37,948 nt of DNA from JALYNX01 sp964608055 (GCA_964608055.1 CAZSMJ010000006.1:1-37948), one strand, 5' to 3'; numbered from the stretch's first letter, positions 23,555-31,514 are shown. The notes: generated by a model from the letters alone, not told the origin. A program made the numbers and translations.

Positions 23555-24222
23555 GCGAAGCTCATCTCCCGGCGGTACTTCTTCCAATCCGAGGCTTTCG
23601 TCGACCAGAGCAGGTCGGTGATGATCTGGCCGATGCCTACTGCCACCAGCACCCAAACCACCCACGATGGGACAGCGGCGGCCAGCGCAGCCCCGATCAG
23701 GGCGAAGGGCACGATCTTGGTCACCAGGGCCCCGGCAGCATGCATCCAAGCCCGGGATTGGGCGGGCACCCGAAGGTAGCTGGCGTAATCCACCTTGACC
23801 CCCGGTTGAGGCTGGCGAAGGTTCCCCACGAACCAGCGGGTGAATCTGATTCCCATGAGCGTGCCCACCAGAAGATGGCCGAGACTGTGCGTCGTTACCA
23901 GGATCGTCCCGAACCCGAGCAAGAAGACGAGCCCCGCAGCATTCCCCCCGAGGGTGTAGGCCCAAGCGATGAGGGCAAGCCCAAGAATTGCGCCCCCGAT
24001 CATCAGCAGGTTCCCGATCCAGAGCGGCACCGTGACCATCGCCCAGTTCCGAAACGCGGCCGAGTCAATGACACCGATTCGGTCGGCGTGGGCGGCGATC
24101 AGGGCGGGATCGGCCTTGACCGCGGCAACGGCTCTCCAGAAACCCGTTGGGCCGAGCGGATCACCGGCCTTGACCGCAGACTCCGCAATCCGCAGGGTCT
24201 CGGTGATCTCCGAGTCGTCCAC
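23542..24222 (-). CDS. Multipass membrane protein with HSLGH motif
   Basis: A 226-residue protein with a soluble N-terminal helical part (1-58) and four or five transmembrane segments. In the second one TTHSLGHLLVGTLMGIRFTRW resembles the zinc-binding helix of M50 site-2-type proteases (HELGHxxxAxxxGI), but the catalytic Glu is replaced by Ser. The last helix ends GQIITDLLWSTKASDWKKYRRE, where an Asp is near the place of the third metal ligand. It may be a degenerate, inactive M50 relative, or the similarity may be chance. The start is GTG 24222 with TAGATA six bases upstream. It is divergent from the sigma factor gene. Confidence 0.75.
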   Translation of the reverse strand: MDDSEITETLRIAESAVKAGDPLGPTGFWRAVAAVKADPALIAAHADRIGVIDSAAFRNWAMVTVPLWIGNLLMIGGAILGLALIAWAYTLGGNAAGLVFLLGFGTILVTTHSLGHLLVGTLMGIRFTRWFVGNLRQPQPGVKVDYASYLRVPAQSRAWMHAAGALVTKIVPFALIGAALAAAVPSWVVWVLVAVGIGQIITDLLWSTKASDWKKYRREMSFAHSS

Positions 24223-24228
24223 TACCTG

Positions 24229-24234
24229 TATCTA
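24229..24234 (-). promoter_or_regulatory. Possible -10 element (TAGATA) of the HSLGH membrane protein
   Basis: TAGATA-CAGGTA-GTG on the minus strand, leaderless spacing. Confidence 0.35.
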
Positions 24235-24287
24235 AGTACGGTGCGGCGGCTGCAACCGAATCGTTCCCGTAGGTGTTCTGATAACCG

Positions 24288-24803
24288 ATGGATGAGCTGA
24301 AATCCGCGCTGGCCGCCGACCTGGACCGGGCCTTCCCGGAACTGGTCAAGGAGCTGGGACCGCGGCTCTATTGGGGTCTGCGCCGAATGTGCGGGGACCA
24401 TCAGGAGGCCGAGGACCTGACCCAGGAGACTTTCATCAGGGCCTACCGGGCCCTCGGTGACTTCGACCGGCAACGATTCGACGACCTCCGGCTGGCTCCG
24501 TGGGTGTGGACCATCGCCCTCAACCTGGGCAGAAACCACCTCCGTGACCGGTCGCGGCGACCCTCTTTGGTTGAGGTCGTCGACCACGGTCGCGAAGACC
24601 CCGATGCTCCGGATCAGCGGGCCTGGGATGCCAGGTTCGCTGCACTCAACCGGAACCAGAGGACGGCGGTCGTGCTGCGGCACGTGGTCGGGCTCGGAAT
24701 CGGTGAGATCTCGCAGTCGACCGGACGGCCGGAGGGAACGGTGAAGGCAGACATCCATCGCGGACTGGACCGATTGCGCGAGATGATGGAGCAGAACACA
24801 TGA
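24288..24803 (+). CDS. ECF-type sigma-70 family RNA polymerase sigma factor
   Basis: A 171-residue sigma factor with only regions 2 and 4. Region 2 is visible as YWGLRRMCGDHQEAEDLTQETFIRAYRAL and WVWTIALNLGRNHLRDRSRR (about 27-88), region 4 as LNRNQRTAVVLRHVVGLGIGEISQSTGRPEGTVKADIHRGLDRLRE (about 120-165), where GTVKADIHRG is the recognition helix. No anti-sigma factor gene and no zinc-finger anti-sigma motif lie next to it. Instead its stop overlaps (ATGA) the start of a methyltransferase with an Ada-type domain, suggesting that protein controls or is controlled by it. I see no clear ECF-type promoter (GGAAC/CGTC) in the 65 bases upstream. Confidence 0.92.
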   Translation: MDELKSALAADLDRAFPELVKELGPRLYWGLRRMCGDHQEAEDLTQETFIRAYRALGDFDRQRFDDLRLAPWVWTIALNLGRNHLRDRSRRPSLVEVVDHGREDPDAPDQRAWDARFAALNRNQRTAVVLRHVVGLGIGEISQSTGRPEGTVKADIHRGLDRLREMMEQNT

Positions 24804-25552
24804 GCATCGAACAGCAACTTCAAGATCTGACCGGACCTCTGCCCGAAGGCATCAGCGAGGGGGTGGCCCTGGGCACCGGCCTTGCCGACGGCTATGACTT
24901 CTACGAGTCCCCGGTGGGGAAGGTGGTGGTCACGTTCAACCCGGACGGTGTCTCCTCGTTGAGTCTGGCCTCGAACGACTTCGAGGGCTACTTCTCCCAT
25001 CGACACGGCCGCCGATTGATCCGCGCCGAGGCGCCGTCGGCCTGGGCGGGGCACATCCCGGCCGCAATCGAAGCGGGAGCCCCGGGAAGACTTCCGGTCG
25101 ACCTGAACTCGGTCACCCCCTTCCAGTCCCAGATCCTCCGCATCGCCGCAACCATCCCCAAAGGTGAGGTCCGACCCTACGGCTGGCTGGCGCGAGAGGC
25201 GGAGCGCCCGGGCGCCGCGCGCGCCGTGGGCTCGACCATGGCTCGCAACCCGATCCCCCTGATCATCCCCTGTCACCGAGTTGTCAGATCGGACGGCACG
25301 ATCGGCGCCTACTCCCTGGGTGGGCCCCATATCAAATGGGAGCTCCTCACCCACGAGGGGGCCGATCCGGTCCACCTCGAAGACCTCGCCGAGCATCAGG
25401 TGCGAGTCCAGGGCAATGTCTCGACCCACATCTTCTGTCACCCCACCTGTCGTGCCATCAGACGCTCCAAGCCCGACAATGTGGTCGATTTCAGGTCGGG
25501 GCCGGCAGCGGTTGCGGCTGGATTCCGGGCCTGCGAGCTCTGCCGTCCGTGA
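24800..25552 (+). CDS. O6-methylguanine-DNA methyltransferase fused to C-terminal Ada-type zinc domain
   Basis: A 250-residue protein. Residues 32-100 are an MGMT N-terminal-like part (YDFYESPVGKVVVTFN). Residues 104-186 are the methyltransferase domain: TPFQSQILRIAATIPKGEV, ARAVGSTMARNP, then IPCHRVV with acceptor Cys158. Residues 205-250 match the metal-binding domain of E. coli Ada: Cys213-x3-Cys217 and Cys245-x2-Cys248, with GFRACELCRP. In Ada this domain is N-terminal, accepts methyl groups from phosphotriesters on its first Cys, and is followed by an AraC DNA-binding domain. Here the order is reversed and the AraC part is absent. Residues 1-31 are an extra N-terminal extension. It is translationally coupled to the ECF sigma factor by ATGA. 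Repair activity is well supported; a regulatory role is inference. Confidence 0.9.
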   Translation: MSIEQQLQDLTGPLPEGISEGVALGTGLADGYDFYESPVGKVVVTFNPDGVSSLSLASNDFEGYFSHRHGRRLIRAEAPSAWAGHIPAAIEAGAPGRLPVDLNSVTPFQSQILRIAATIPKGEVRPYGWLAREAERPGAARAVGSTMARNPIPLIIPCHRVVRSDGTIGAYSLGGPHIKWELLTHEGADPVHLEDLAEHQVRVQGNVSTHIFCHPTCRAIRRSKPDNVVDFRSGPAAVAAGFRACELCRP

Positions 25553-25583
25553 TCACGGCGATCCGATCAGGAACTGGCCCGGG

Positions 25584-25589
25584 TACCCT
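25584..25589 (+). promoter_or_regulatory. Possible -10 element (TACCCT) of transketolase
   Basis: TACCCT lies eight bases before the ATG at 25598; no Shine-Dalgarno is present in the 45-base gap. Confidence 0.35.
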
Positions 25590-25597
25590 CGCCGCCG

Positions 25598-27544
25598 ATG
25601 GAATCGACCACCGTTGAGCAGCTAGCGGTCAACACGATCAAAGCACTGGCCATGGATGCCGTGCAGAAAGCCGACAGCGGGCACCCCGGAATGCCCATGG
25701 GGATGGCGGACATCGCCGTGGTTCTCTGGGGACGCTATCTGAACGTAGATCCCCGCGACCCGGAGTGGCCGGATCGAGATCGCTTCGTGGTCTCCAACGG
25801 TCATGGTTCGATGTTGCTCTACTCGCTGCTTCACCTCAGCGGGTTCCCCCTGACCCTCGACGACCTCCGCAACTTCAGGCAGTGGGGCAGCCACACGGCC
25901 GGCCATCCCGAGATCGACCACCGGATCGGAATCGAGATGACCACCGGGCCCCTGGGCCAGGGGTTCGCCACCGGGGTTGGGATGGCCATCGCCGAGACCC
26001 ACCTCAGGGCTCGTCTCGGAGCGGACCTGGTCGACCACCGCACCTTCGGATTCGTCTCCGACGGCGACCTCATGGAGGGGGTCAGCAACGAATCCGCCTC
26101 TCTCGCCGGTCACTTCGGCCTCGACCGGCTCATCTATCTCTATGACAACAACCAGATCTCGATCGACGGCTCGACCGACATCACCTTCAGCGAGGACGTG
26201 ATCGGAAGGTTCGATTCGCTGGGGTGGCACACCCAGGACATCGACGGCCACGACCGGGCGGCCATCGCCGCTGCCATGGACGCCGCGCTAGCCGATGATG
26301 AACGACCTTCTCTGATCTCCTGTCACACCCACATCGCCCACGGCGCGCCTCATGCCCAGGACACGGCTGCGGCCCATGGAGCGCCGTTGGGTGATGAGGA
26401 GGTCAAGCTGGCCAAAGAGGCGATGGGGTATCCGATCGACCCTCCGTTCCACGTCGAGAACGCTGTCTACGAGTTCTTCAGCGCGGCCATGGCCCGGGGA
26501 CAATCGGTGCATGACGATTGGACAAGGCGATTCGAGTCGGCGACCTCTGAGCAGAGCGCTCTTTGGGCCGCCCTTCACTCGCCAACCAAGGTCGAGCTGG
26601 ACGGGCCGGGCTTCGAGACTGGAAAGAGCCTCGCCACCAGGGCGTCCTCAGCGATGCTGCTCCCCGAGATCGCCGAGAAAGCACCTGGCTTCATCGGAGG
26701 TTCCGCGGATCTCGCCAGCTCCACCAAGACAGTTATCACCAAGGGCAACCTCTACTCACGCTCCGACCGTTCTGCCCGAGATATCCCTTTCGGAGTCCGC
26801 GAGCACGCCATGGGTGGGGCGGTCAACGGGATGGCGGTTCATGGTGGCCTCAAGCCGTACTCGGCAACCTTCTTCATATTCAGTGACTACCAGCGCCCGG
26901 CGGTCCGTCTCTCGGCCCTGATGGACGCTCCTTCGATCTGGGTCTACACCCACGATTCGATCTTTCTCGGCGAGGACGGCCCCACCCATCAGCCGATCGA
27001 GCACCTCGCCTCGCTTCGGGCCATGCCCCACCTCTGGGTGATCCGGCCCGCAGACGCCAATGAGACGCTCCAGGCGTGGGAGCTCGCCCTCAACCGACGT
27101 GACGGCCCGGTCGCATTGATCCTCACCCGTCAAAACCTGCCCACCCTCGAACCTGTCGACGGTGGGGTGGCCAAAGGCGGTTATGTGGTGCGGGAGGGCT
27201 CGGAGGTGACTTTGATCGCTACCGGTTCGGAACTCTCCACTGCTCTGGGCGCAGCCGAGATCCTCGCCGGGGAGGGGATCGAGGCCCGGGTGGTCAGCCT
27301 GCCCTGCTGGGAGCTGTTCTTCAAGCAGGACGAGGCCTACCGGGACCGCGTGCTGGGATCGGTGCCTCGGGTATCGGTCGAGGCGGCCGCCACCCTTGGT
27401 TGGGAGCGGATCGTCGGCGACGACGGGCTGATCATCGGGATAGACAGGTTTGGCGCCTCGGCTCCCGACCATGTGCTGGCCGAGCAATTCGGTTTCACGC
27501 CTGCGGCGATCGCTGATCGAGTTCGCAGTCGCCTGAGCCGTTGA
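25598..27544 (+). CDS. tkt: Transketolase
   Basis: A 648-residue transketolase, which moves two-carbon units between sugar phosphates in the pentose phosphate pathway using thiamine diphosphate. N-terminal marks are ADSGHPGMPMGMADIA and RFVVSNGHGSMLLYSLLHL; the cofactor-binding motif is FVSDGDLMEGVSNESASLAGHFGLDRLIYLYDNNQIS (SDGD rather than the usual GDGD); then the pyrimidine domain with GVREHAMGGAVNGMAVHGG, THDSIFLGEDGPTHQPIEHLASLRAMP and LILTRQNLPTL. Length is normal and all three domains are complete. It is followed after zero spacer bases by the FAD oxidoreductase gene, so the two are cotranscribed. Confidence 0.96.
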   Translation: MESTTVEQLAVNTIKALAMDAVQKADSGHPGMPMGMADIAVVLWGRYLNVDPRDPEWPDRDRFVVSNGHGSMLLYSLLHLSGFPLTLDDLRNFRQWGSHTAGHPEIDHRIGIEMTTGPLGQGFATGVGMAIAETHLRARLGADLVDHRTFGFVSDGDLMEGVSNESASLAGHFGLDRLIYLYDNNQISIDGSTDITFSEDVIGRFDSLGWHTQDIDGHDRAAIAAAMDAALADDERPSLISCHTHIAHGAPHAQDTAAAHGAPLGDEEVKLAKEAMGYPIDPPFHVENAVYEFFSAAMARGQSVHDDWTRRFESATSEQSALWAALHSPTKVELDGPGFETGKSLATRASSAMLLPEIAEKAPGFIGGSADLASSTKTVITKGNLYSRSDRSARDIPFGVREHAMGGAVNGMAVHGGLKPYSATFFIFSDYQRPAVRLSALMDAPSIWVYTHDSIFLGEDGPTHQPIEHLASLRAMPHLWVIRPADANETLQAWELALNRRDGPVALILTRQNLPTLEPVDGGVAKGGYVVREGSEVTLIATGSELSTALGAAEILAGEGIEARVVSLPCWELFFKQDEAYRDRVLGSVPRVSVEAAATLGWERIVGDDGLIIGIDRFGASAPDHVLAEQFGFTPAAIADRVRSRLSR

Positions 27545-28897
27545 ATGGCCGACTCCGCGGACGTGGTCGTGATCGGAGCCGGCGTCGCCGGGGCGTCTGC
27601 CGCATACCACCTCGCGGTCGCCCAGGGATTCGAGAGGGTCCTCATCGTCGATCCTCGCCCTCCGTTGACCCTGACGTCGGACAAGTCGACGGAGTGTTAT
27701 CGAAATTGGTGGCCCAACCTCCCGATGATCCAATTGATGAACCGCTCGATCGACGTCCTCGAGATGATGGCGGCGGAGTCGGGGAACGTCTTCGGCATGA
27801 ACCGGCGCGGCTATCTGTTCGTCACCGGAGACGTAGCCCGATTCCATTCCATGATCGACGAGGCTCACCTCACGTCGACACTCGGGGCAGGCCCGATTCG
27901 CATCCACCCGGGGCCCATCCCGTATCGACCCTCGCCCGAAGACGGATTCCTGGGCGCACCCGAGGGCGCCGACATCCTCATCGGCCCTGAGTCGGTGCGT
28001 GAGCACTTTCCGTTCATCACCGAGGAGGCTGCCGGAGCCATCCATGTGCGCCGGGCCGGTTGGTTTAGCGCTCAGCAACTTGGCACATGGATGCTCGATC
28101 GGGCCCGAGAGAATGGGGCGCGGTTCATCCAGGACGAGGTCACTGGGATAACAGTGAACGCCGGCTCGGTCAGCGGTGTCGACCTGGCGTCGGGGGCTGA
28201 GATGGAGGCCCCGGTCGTGGTCGACGCTGCGGGTCCGATGTCTCGCTCCGTGGCGGCGATGGTTGGTGTCGAGCTGCCGGTGTTCGCCGAGGTCCATCTC
28301 AAGGTGGCTTACCGGGAGCATCTCGGCGTGATCCCCCGCCACGCACCGATGTTCATCTGGAGCGACCCCCAGACGATCGAGTGGAGCGATGAGGAGCGAG
28401 CGGAACTGGAACGCCAGGGTCGAAACGACCTTCTCGGGGAGATGCCCATCTTCTGTCACGGCCGTCCAGAGGGCGGCGCCGACTCTCAATATCTCCTCGC
28501 CCTCTGGGAGTACCACGGAGATGTGAGGGAGCCGTCGTGGCCTCTGCCCGAGGACCCCCTGTACCCGGAGGTTGTGATGCGGGGATTGACCACGATGGCC
28601 CCTGGGCTGGCCGCCTACTTGGACGGGCTGCCCCATTCGGCAGTGGACGGCGGTTACTACATGAAGACCAGGGAGAACCGCCCACTGATTGGCCCGACCG
28701 GGCCCGACGGTTTCCATCTGATGTCCGGGATGTCAGGGTTCGGGGTGATGGTGGCGGCCGGTGCGGGGGACCTTCTCGCCCGTCACGTGGCCGAAGCCGA
28801 TCTTCCCGACTATTCGAGCGCTTTCCTCCTCAGCCGTTACGACGACGAGGCATATCTCGCCTCGATCGCCGACTCGGGTCGGTCGGGCCAGCTCTAG
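27545..28897 (+). CDS. FAD-dependent oxidoreductase (DAO family, sarcosine-oxidase-like)
   Basis: A 450-residue flavoprotein of the D-amino-acid oxidase/glycine oxidase family. The dinucleotide-binding motif is VVVIGAGVAGASAAYHLA (residues 7-24), with the ribose-binding acid in VLIVDPRP. A second FAD strand is VVVDAAGPMSRSVAAMVGVELPV, and near the C-terminus are RPLIGPTGPDGFHLMSGMSGFGVMVAAGAGDLLA and an active-site-like segment GGYYMKTREN. It probably oxidises a secondary or N-methylated amine or amino acid, but the substrate is not evident. The ATG immediately follows the transketolase stop. Covalent flavin attachment cannot be decided. Confidence 0.87.
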   Translation: MADSADVVVIGAGVAGASAAYHLAVAQGFERVLIVDPRPPLTLTSDKSTECYRNWWPNLPMIQLMNRSIDVLEMMAAESGNVFGMNRRGYLFVTGDVARFHSMIDEAHLTSTLGAGPIRIHPGPIPYRPSPEDGFLGAPEGADILIGPESVREHFPFITEEAAGAIHVRRAGWFSAQQLGTWMLDRARENGARFIQDEVTGITVNAGSVSGVDLASGAEMEAPVVVDAAGPMSRSVAAMVGVELPVFAEVHLKVAYREHLGVIPRHAPMFIWSDPQTIEWSDEERAELERQGRNDLLGEMPIFCHGRPEGGADSQYLLALWEYHGDVREPSWPLPEDPLYPEVVMRGLTTMAPGLAAYLDGLPHSAVDGGYYMKTRENRPLIGPTGPDGFHLMSGMSGFGVMVAAGAGDLLARHVAEADLPDYSSAFLLSRYDDEAYLASIADSGRSGQL

Positions 28898-28910
28898 CGG
28901 CACGCTGCGT

Positions 28911-29654
28911 TCATCGGCCCTCGATGAAGGCGAGGACCCGACGCCAGGCATCCGCCGAATCGGCGGCGAATTCCTCTTGCTTGCGGTCGAAGAAGGAATG
29001 TGGCGCCCCGGGGTAGACGATGACCTCGTGCTCGACACCGGCGTTCTCCAGCGCCTGGCGAAACTCCTCGACCACGTCGAGGGGGATGCCGGGGTCCTCA
29101 CCGCCCATGAGCGCCAATACTGGGGACTCGAATTCGCTCACTCTTTCGATCGGGCCCACCGGGGGCCGCTTGGGATTGCCGTAGAAGCCAATGGCACCGG
29201 CGAGGCCGTGACCCCCAGCAGCCTGGTGCCAAGAGTTGCTGCCACCGAAGCAGAACCCGACCGTGAACACCGCTCGGTCGGGGTCATGCTGCCGAAGATG
29301 GGCGACCGCGGCAGCGGTGTCGGCAGTCACGCCCTCGAGGGTGGTCAAAGGGACATGGTCGGCGAACGGGAAGGCATCTCGTCGCTTGGCAATCCCGGCG
29401 GTGCGGCCGAAGTAGTCGATGGCAACCGCGTCGTAGCCGTGCTCGGCGAACCGCAGAGCCAGATGCTCGTAGAAATGGTGGAGACCGCGCACGTCAGGAA
29501 GGATGACCACCCCCGGTCCTTTGCCCTGAGCGCTGGTGGCGGCGAAAGCGGCGAACTGATTGTCGTCGGCTGCGGTCAGGGTGAGATCCTCACGCCCAGC
29601 GACTCCACCGTCTATCGGCTCGATAGGAGGACTGGAATCGTCGTCGTAACACAT
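28911..29654 (-). CDS. Dienelactone hydrolase family protein
   Basis: A 247-residue alpha/beta hydrolase of the dienelactone hydrolase family. The catalytic triad is complete: Cys135 in GFCFGG, Asp187 in MGGEDPGI and His219 in YPGAPHSFFD. The N-terminal 30 residues (MCYDDDSSPP...) are the usual extension of actinobacterial members. Substrates in nature vary; true dienelactone hydrolases act in chloroaromatic degradation, yet most homologues such as this have no pathway genes nearby. It is monocistronic and convergent with the FAD oxidoreductase. A 7-bp inverted repeat with a 20-bp spacer lies just upstream. Confidence 0.9.
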   Translation of the reverse strand: MCYDDDSSPPIEPIDGGVAGREDLTLTAADDNQFAAFAATSAQGKGPGVVILPDVRGLHHFYEHLALRFAEHGYDAVAIDYFGRTAGIAKRRDAFPFADHVPLTTLEGVTADTAAAVAHLRQHDPDRAVFTVGFCFGGSNSWHQAAGGHGLAGAIGFYGNPKRPPVGPIERVSEFESPVLALMGGEDPGIPLDVVEEFRQALENAGVEHEVIVYPGAPHSFFDRKQEEFAADSADAWRRVLAFIEGR

Positions 29655-29660
29655 GAGTAG

Positions 29661-29694
29661 AGATCACAAACATAGCCGGGGCAGTGGGTGATCT
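29661..29694. promoter_or_regulatory. Inverted repeat upstream of the dienelactone hydrolase
   Basis: AGATCAC (29661-29667) and GTGATCT (29688-29694) are separated by 20 bases. On the minus strand a TTGTCA and a TATGTT with 19 bases between them lie in the same stretch, so the repeat overlaps the likely promoter. Confidence 0.35.
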
Positions 29695-29704
29695 GACAAG
29701 CCGG

Positions 29705-30931
29705 CTACGGATCGGAATAGCCCCGAATCTGCCTGATGGCGGCGAGCAGGCCTCCGGGTGGGATGGCCCTCTCTGATTTCGGCGTGACAAACGGGCTGGG
29801 GATAGGTGGCCGTGGAGGCGGCTTGGCGCCCAATTCGGTCCCGTCAGGCCGGAAGAAACGAAGTTCGCCGGGCCGGCCGGTGAGAGTCCAGCCGGCCTCG
29901 TGGACCAGGACGTGATGATGCCGGCAGAACAGGACCAGATTGTCGATGCTGGTCTCCCCTCCGCTGGCCCAGTGGATGAGATGGTGGACATCGCACCAAT
30001 TCGAGACTCGATCACAGGTCGGGAACACACATCTCAGGTCCCGAGCGCATACCGCAGCCCGTAACGCCGGGGTCACCAGTCGTTTGGTCCTACCCACGTC
30101 GAGTGGTTGGGACTCGGGACCGAAGATGACTCGGGTCAGGTTGGCTTCACAGGCGAGCCGTCTGATCTCCTCGGCGGTGAGAAACGTGCCGGTGCTGGTT
30201 TCGGAGATGCCGGGCGCACCCTGGATCAGAGTCTCGGCGGAGACGTGGACCGTGAGATTCGGCCTATCGGATGCCCCGTTGAGAATGTCCAACAGAACAT
30301 CGGCGCGGCGGGCAGGTGTCGATCGGTCGTCTCCCTCTGCCGGTGGTCCGGGCTCCAACTCGGCCCGGAGTCTCTCCCCGGCCTCGATGTCGAGCCAACC
30401 GTTGATCCACATCATCTCACCGTCGCGGCGCAGGGTCAGCGAACGCAGCTCCCGCACCAGGTTTCGCTCCGCCATCAGGTCGGTGGCGGCGACCTGATCG
30501 AGCCAGTAGTCGAGCTGCTTTCTCAAGTCGCGAACCAACGGCGTGTCCAAGGCGATCTCGACCAGGTGACCCTCGGCCTCCCTGAAGGCTTCGTGCGCGG
30601 TGGATCTCGCCTCGAGGAGGACGTCGACTTGTGCTCCCGAGATGGCTCCTCTCGCAAAGGCCAGAGCAACGAGTGGGGTGTTGGCCAATCCGTTGGCCCG
30701 TGCCACCAGCCGCTGCGCCTCGCCAGGGTGCAACGACATCCGGTGTTTCAGCATGGCGGTCAATGACGAGTAGCCATCGCGCCCGAAGGCCTCCGTCTCG
30801 CCGGTCTGACGAAGCAGGTCGGCGATCCGGGCCTCGATCCGATCCCTCTGGGCAAATACCAAGCTCAGCTCGTCGACCAGATCCTCAGGCGCCAACTCCT
30901 CGGGCGGGGCTTCCAAAGTAGTATCGAACAT
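29705..30931 (-). CDS. DUF222/13E12 family HNH endonuclease-like protein
   Basis: From the ATG at 30931 the product is 408 residues. The N-terminal 300 residues are the DUF222 (13E12 repeat) region, with ELSLVFAQRDRIEARIADLL and MLKHRMSLHPGEAQRLVARA. The C-terminal part is an HNH nuclease module: CVFPTCDRVSNWCDVHHLIHWASGGETSIDNLVLFCRHHHVLVHEAGW, with a zinc-type CxxxxC and the HH catalytic region. A longer frame begins at 31012, but the ATG at 30931 is preferred: DUF222 homology begins soon after it, a TACTGT -10 is nine bases upstream, and a LexA box covers the site. These proteins are repeated in mycobacterial genomes; their biological role is unclear. Confidence 0.9.
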   Translation of the reverse strand: MFDTTLEAPPEELAPEDLVDELSLVFAQRDRIEARIADLLRQTGETEAFGRDGYSSLTAMLKHRMSLHPGEAQRLVARANGLANTPLVALAFARGAISGAQVDVLLEARSTAHEAFREAEGHLVEIALDTPLVRDLRKQLDYWLDQVAATDLMAERNLVRELRSLTLRRDGEMMWINGWLDIEAGERLRAELEPGPPAEGDDRSTPARRADVLLDILNGASDRPNLTVHVSAETLIQGAPGISETSTGTFLTAEEIRRLACEANLTRVIFGPESQPLDVGRTKRLVTPALRAAVCARDLRCVFPTCDRVSNWCDVHHLIHWASGGETSIDNLVLFCRHHHVLVHEAGWTLTGRPGELRFFRPDGTELGAKPPPRPPIPSPFVTPKSERAIPPGGLLAAIRQIRGYSDP

Positions 30932-30939
30932 ATGTTCGC
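30924..30939. promoter_or_regulatory. LexA (SOS) box over the start of the HNH gene
   Basis: TCGAACATATGTTCGC contains the perfect 14-bp palindrome CGAACATATGTTCG. It matches the actinobacterial SOS box TCGAAC-N4-GTTCGA at 11 of 12 defined positions and the DinR consensus. It overlaps the start codon and predicted transcription start of the DUF222 gene, so LexA would block initiation. Confidence 0.8.
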
Positions 30940-30940
30940 T

Positions 30941-30946
30941 ACAGTA
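30941..30946 (-). promoter_or_regulatory. Probable -10 element (TACTGT) of the HNH gene
   Basis: TACTGT lies nine bases before the ATG at 30931 on the minus strand, with the LexA box between it and the gene. Confidence 0.4.
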
Positions 30947-31054
30947 CCCAAGCCCCCTGACAGATTCCATACCCTCGTCGGTCGATTTCGAGATCTTTTC
31001 TGATGCCACCATGTGGGGACACTGCTAGTTCAGATCTAGCCGCAGGAGGCGCCC

Positions 31055-31507
31055 GTGACAGACCAACCCAAGAGTTTCACCGACTGGTTCGAAGCGTTCT
31101 CGCACAGGGTGACTCATGCGGTCGGGCGACCATGGGCGTTCCTGATCGCCTTCTTCGTGATCGTCATCTGGGCGCTGTCGGGGCCGATCTTCGGATTTGG
31201 CGACACCTGGCAGTTGGTGATCAACACCAGCACCACCATCGTCACTTTTCTCATGGTCTTCCTCATCCAGCAGACCCAAAACAAGGACAGCAAGGCCATG
31301 GAGTTGAAGCTCAACGAGCTGGTGGCCGCGACCAAGGGCGCCAGCAACCGTCTGATCGACGTCGAGGCGCTATCGGAGGACGAACTCGACATTCTGCATG
31401 GCTACTTCCAGCAGCTGGTCAAGCTGTCCAAGAGGGACCATGACCTGACCGAGTCCCATTCGCTCGAGGAAGCGGAGAGGGTCCACTCCGGCCAAACCGG
31501 CCCCTAG
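31055..31507 (+). CDS. Low-affinity iron permease family (PF04120) membrane protein
   Basis: A 150-residue protein of the PF04120 family, named after the fungal low-affinity iron transporter FET4 although bacterial members are mostly uncharacterised. Two transmembrane segments are visible (about 26-46 and 52-72). Between and after them are WALSGPIFGFGDTWQLVINTSTTIVTFLMVFLIQQTQNKDSKAMELKLNEL, the family core, followed by a cytoplasmic acidic helix. The start is GTG 31055 with a perfect AGGAGG at normal spacing, unlike the leaderless genes around it. GCTAG-N7-CTAGC (31024-31040) is a small hairpin before the ribosome site. Iron transport is not shown by the sequence. Confidence 0.85.
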   Translation: MTDQPKSFTDWFEAFSHRVTHAVGRPWAFLIAFFVIVIWALSGPIFGFGDTWQLVINTSTTIVTFLMVFLIQQTQNKDSKAMELKLNELVAATKGASNRLIDVEALSEDELDILHGYFQQLVKLSKRDHDLTESHSLEEAERVHSGQTGP

Positions 31508-31514
31508 CAGCGGC

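Noticed and set aside
22508..23965. 485-codon minus-strand open frame opposite the MFS exporter
   Set aside because: Composition is that of a shadow frame in GC-rich DNA; the plus strand encodes a complete MFS_3 protein with twelve membrane segments.
24223..24287. Autoregulatory ECF promoter before the sigma factor gene
   Set aside because: No GGAAC-N16/17-CGTC type pair with correct spacing on the plus strand; GTTCC and CGTA are too close together.
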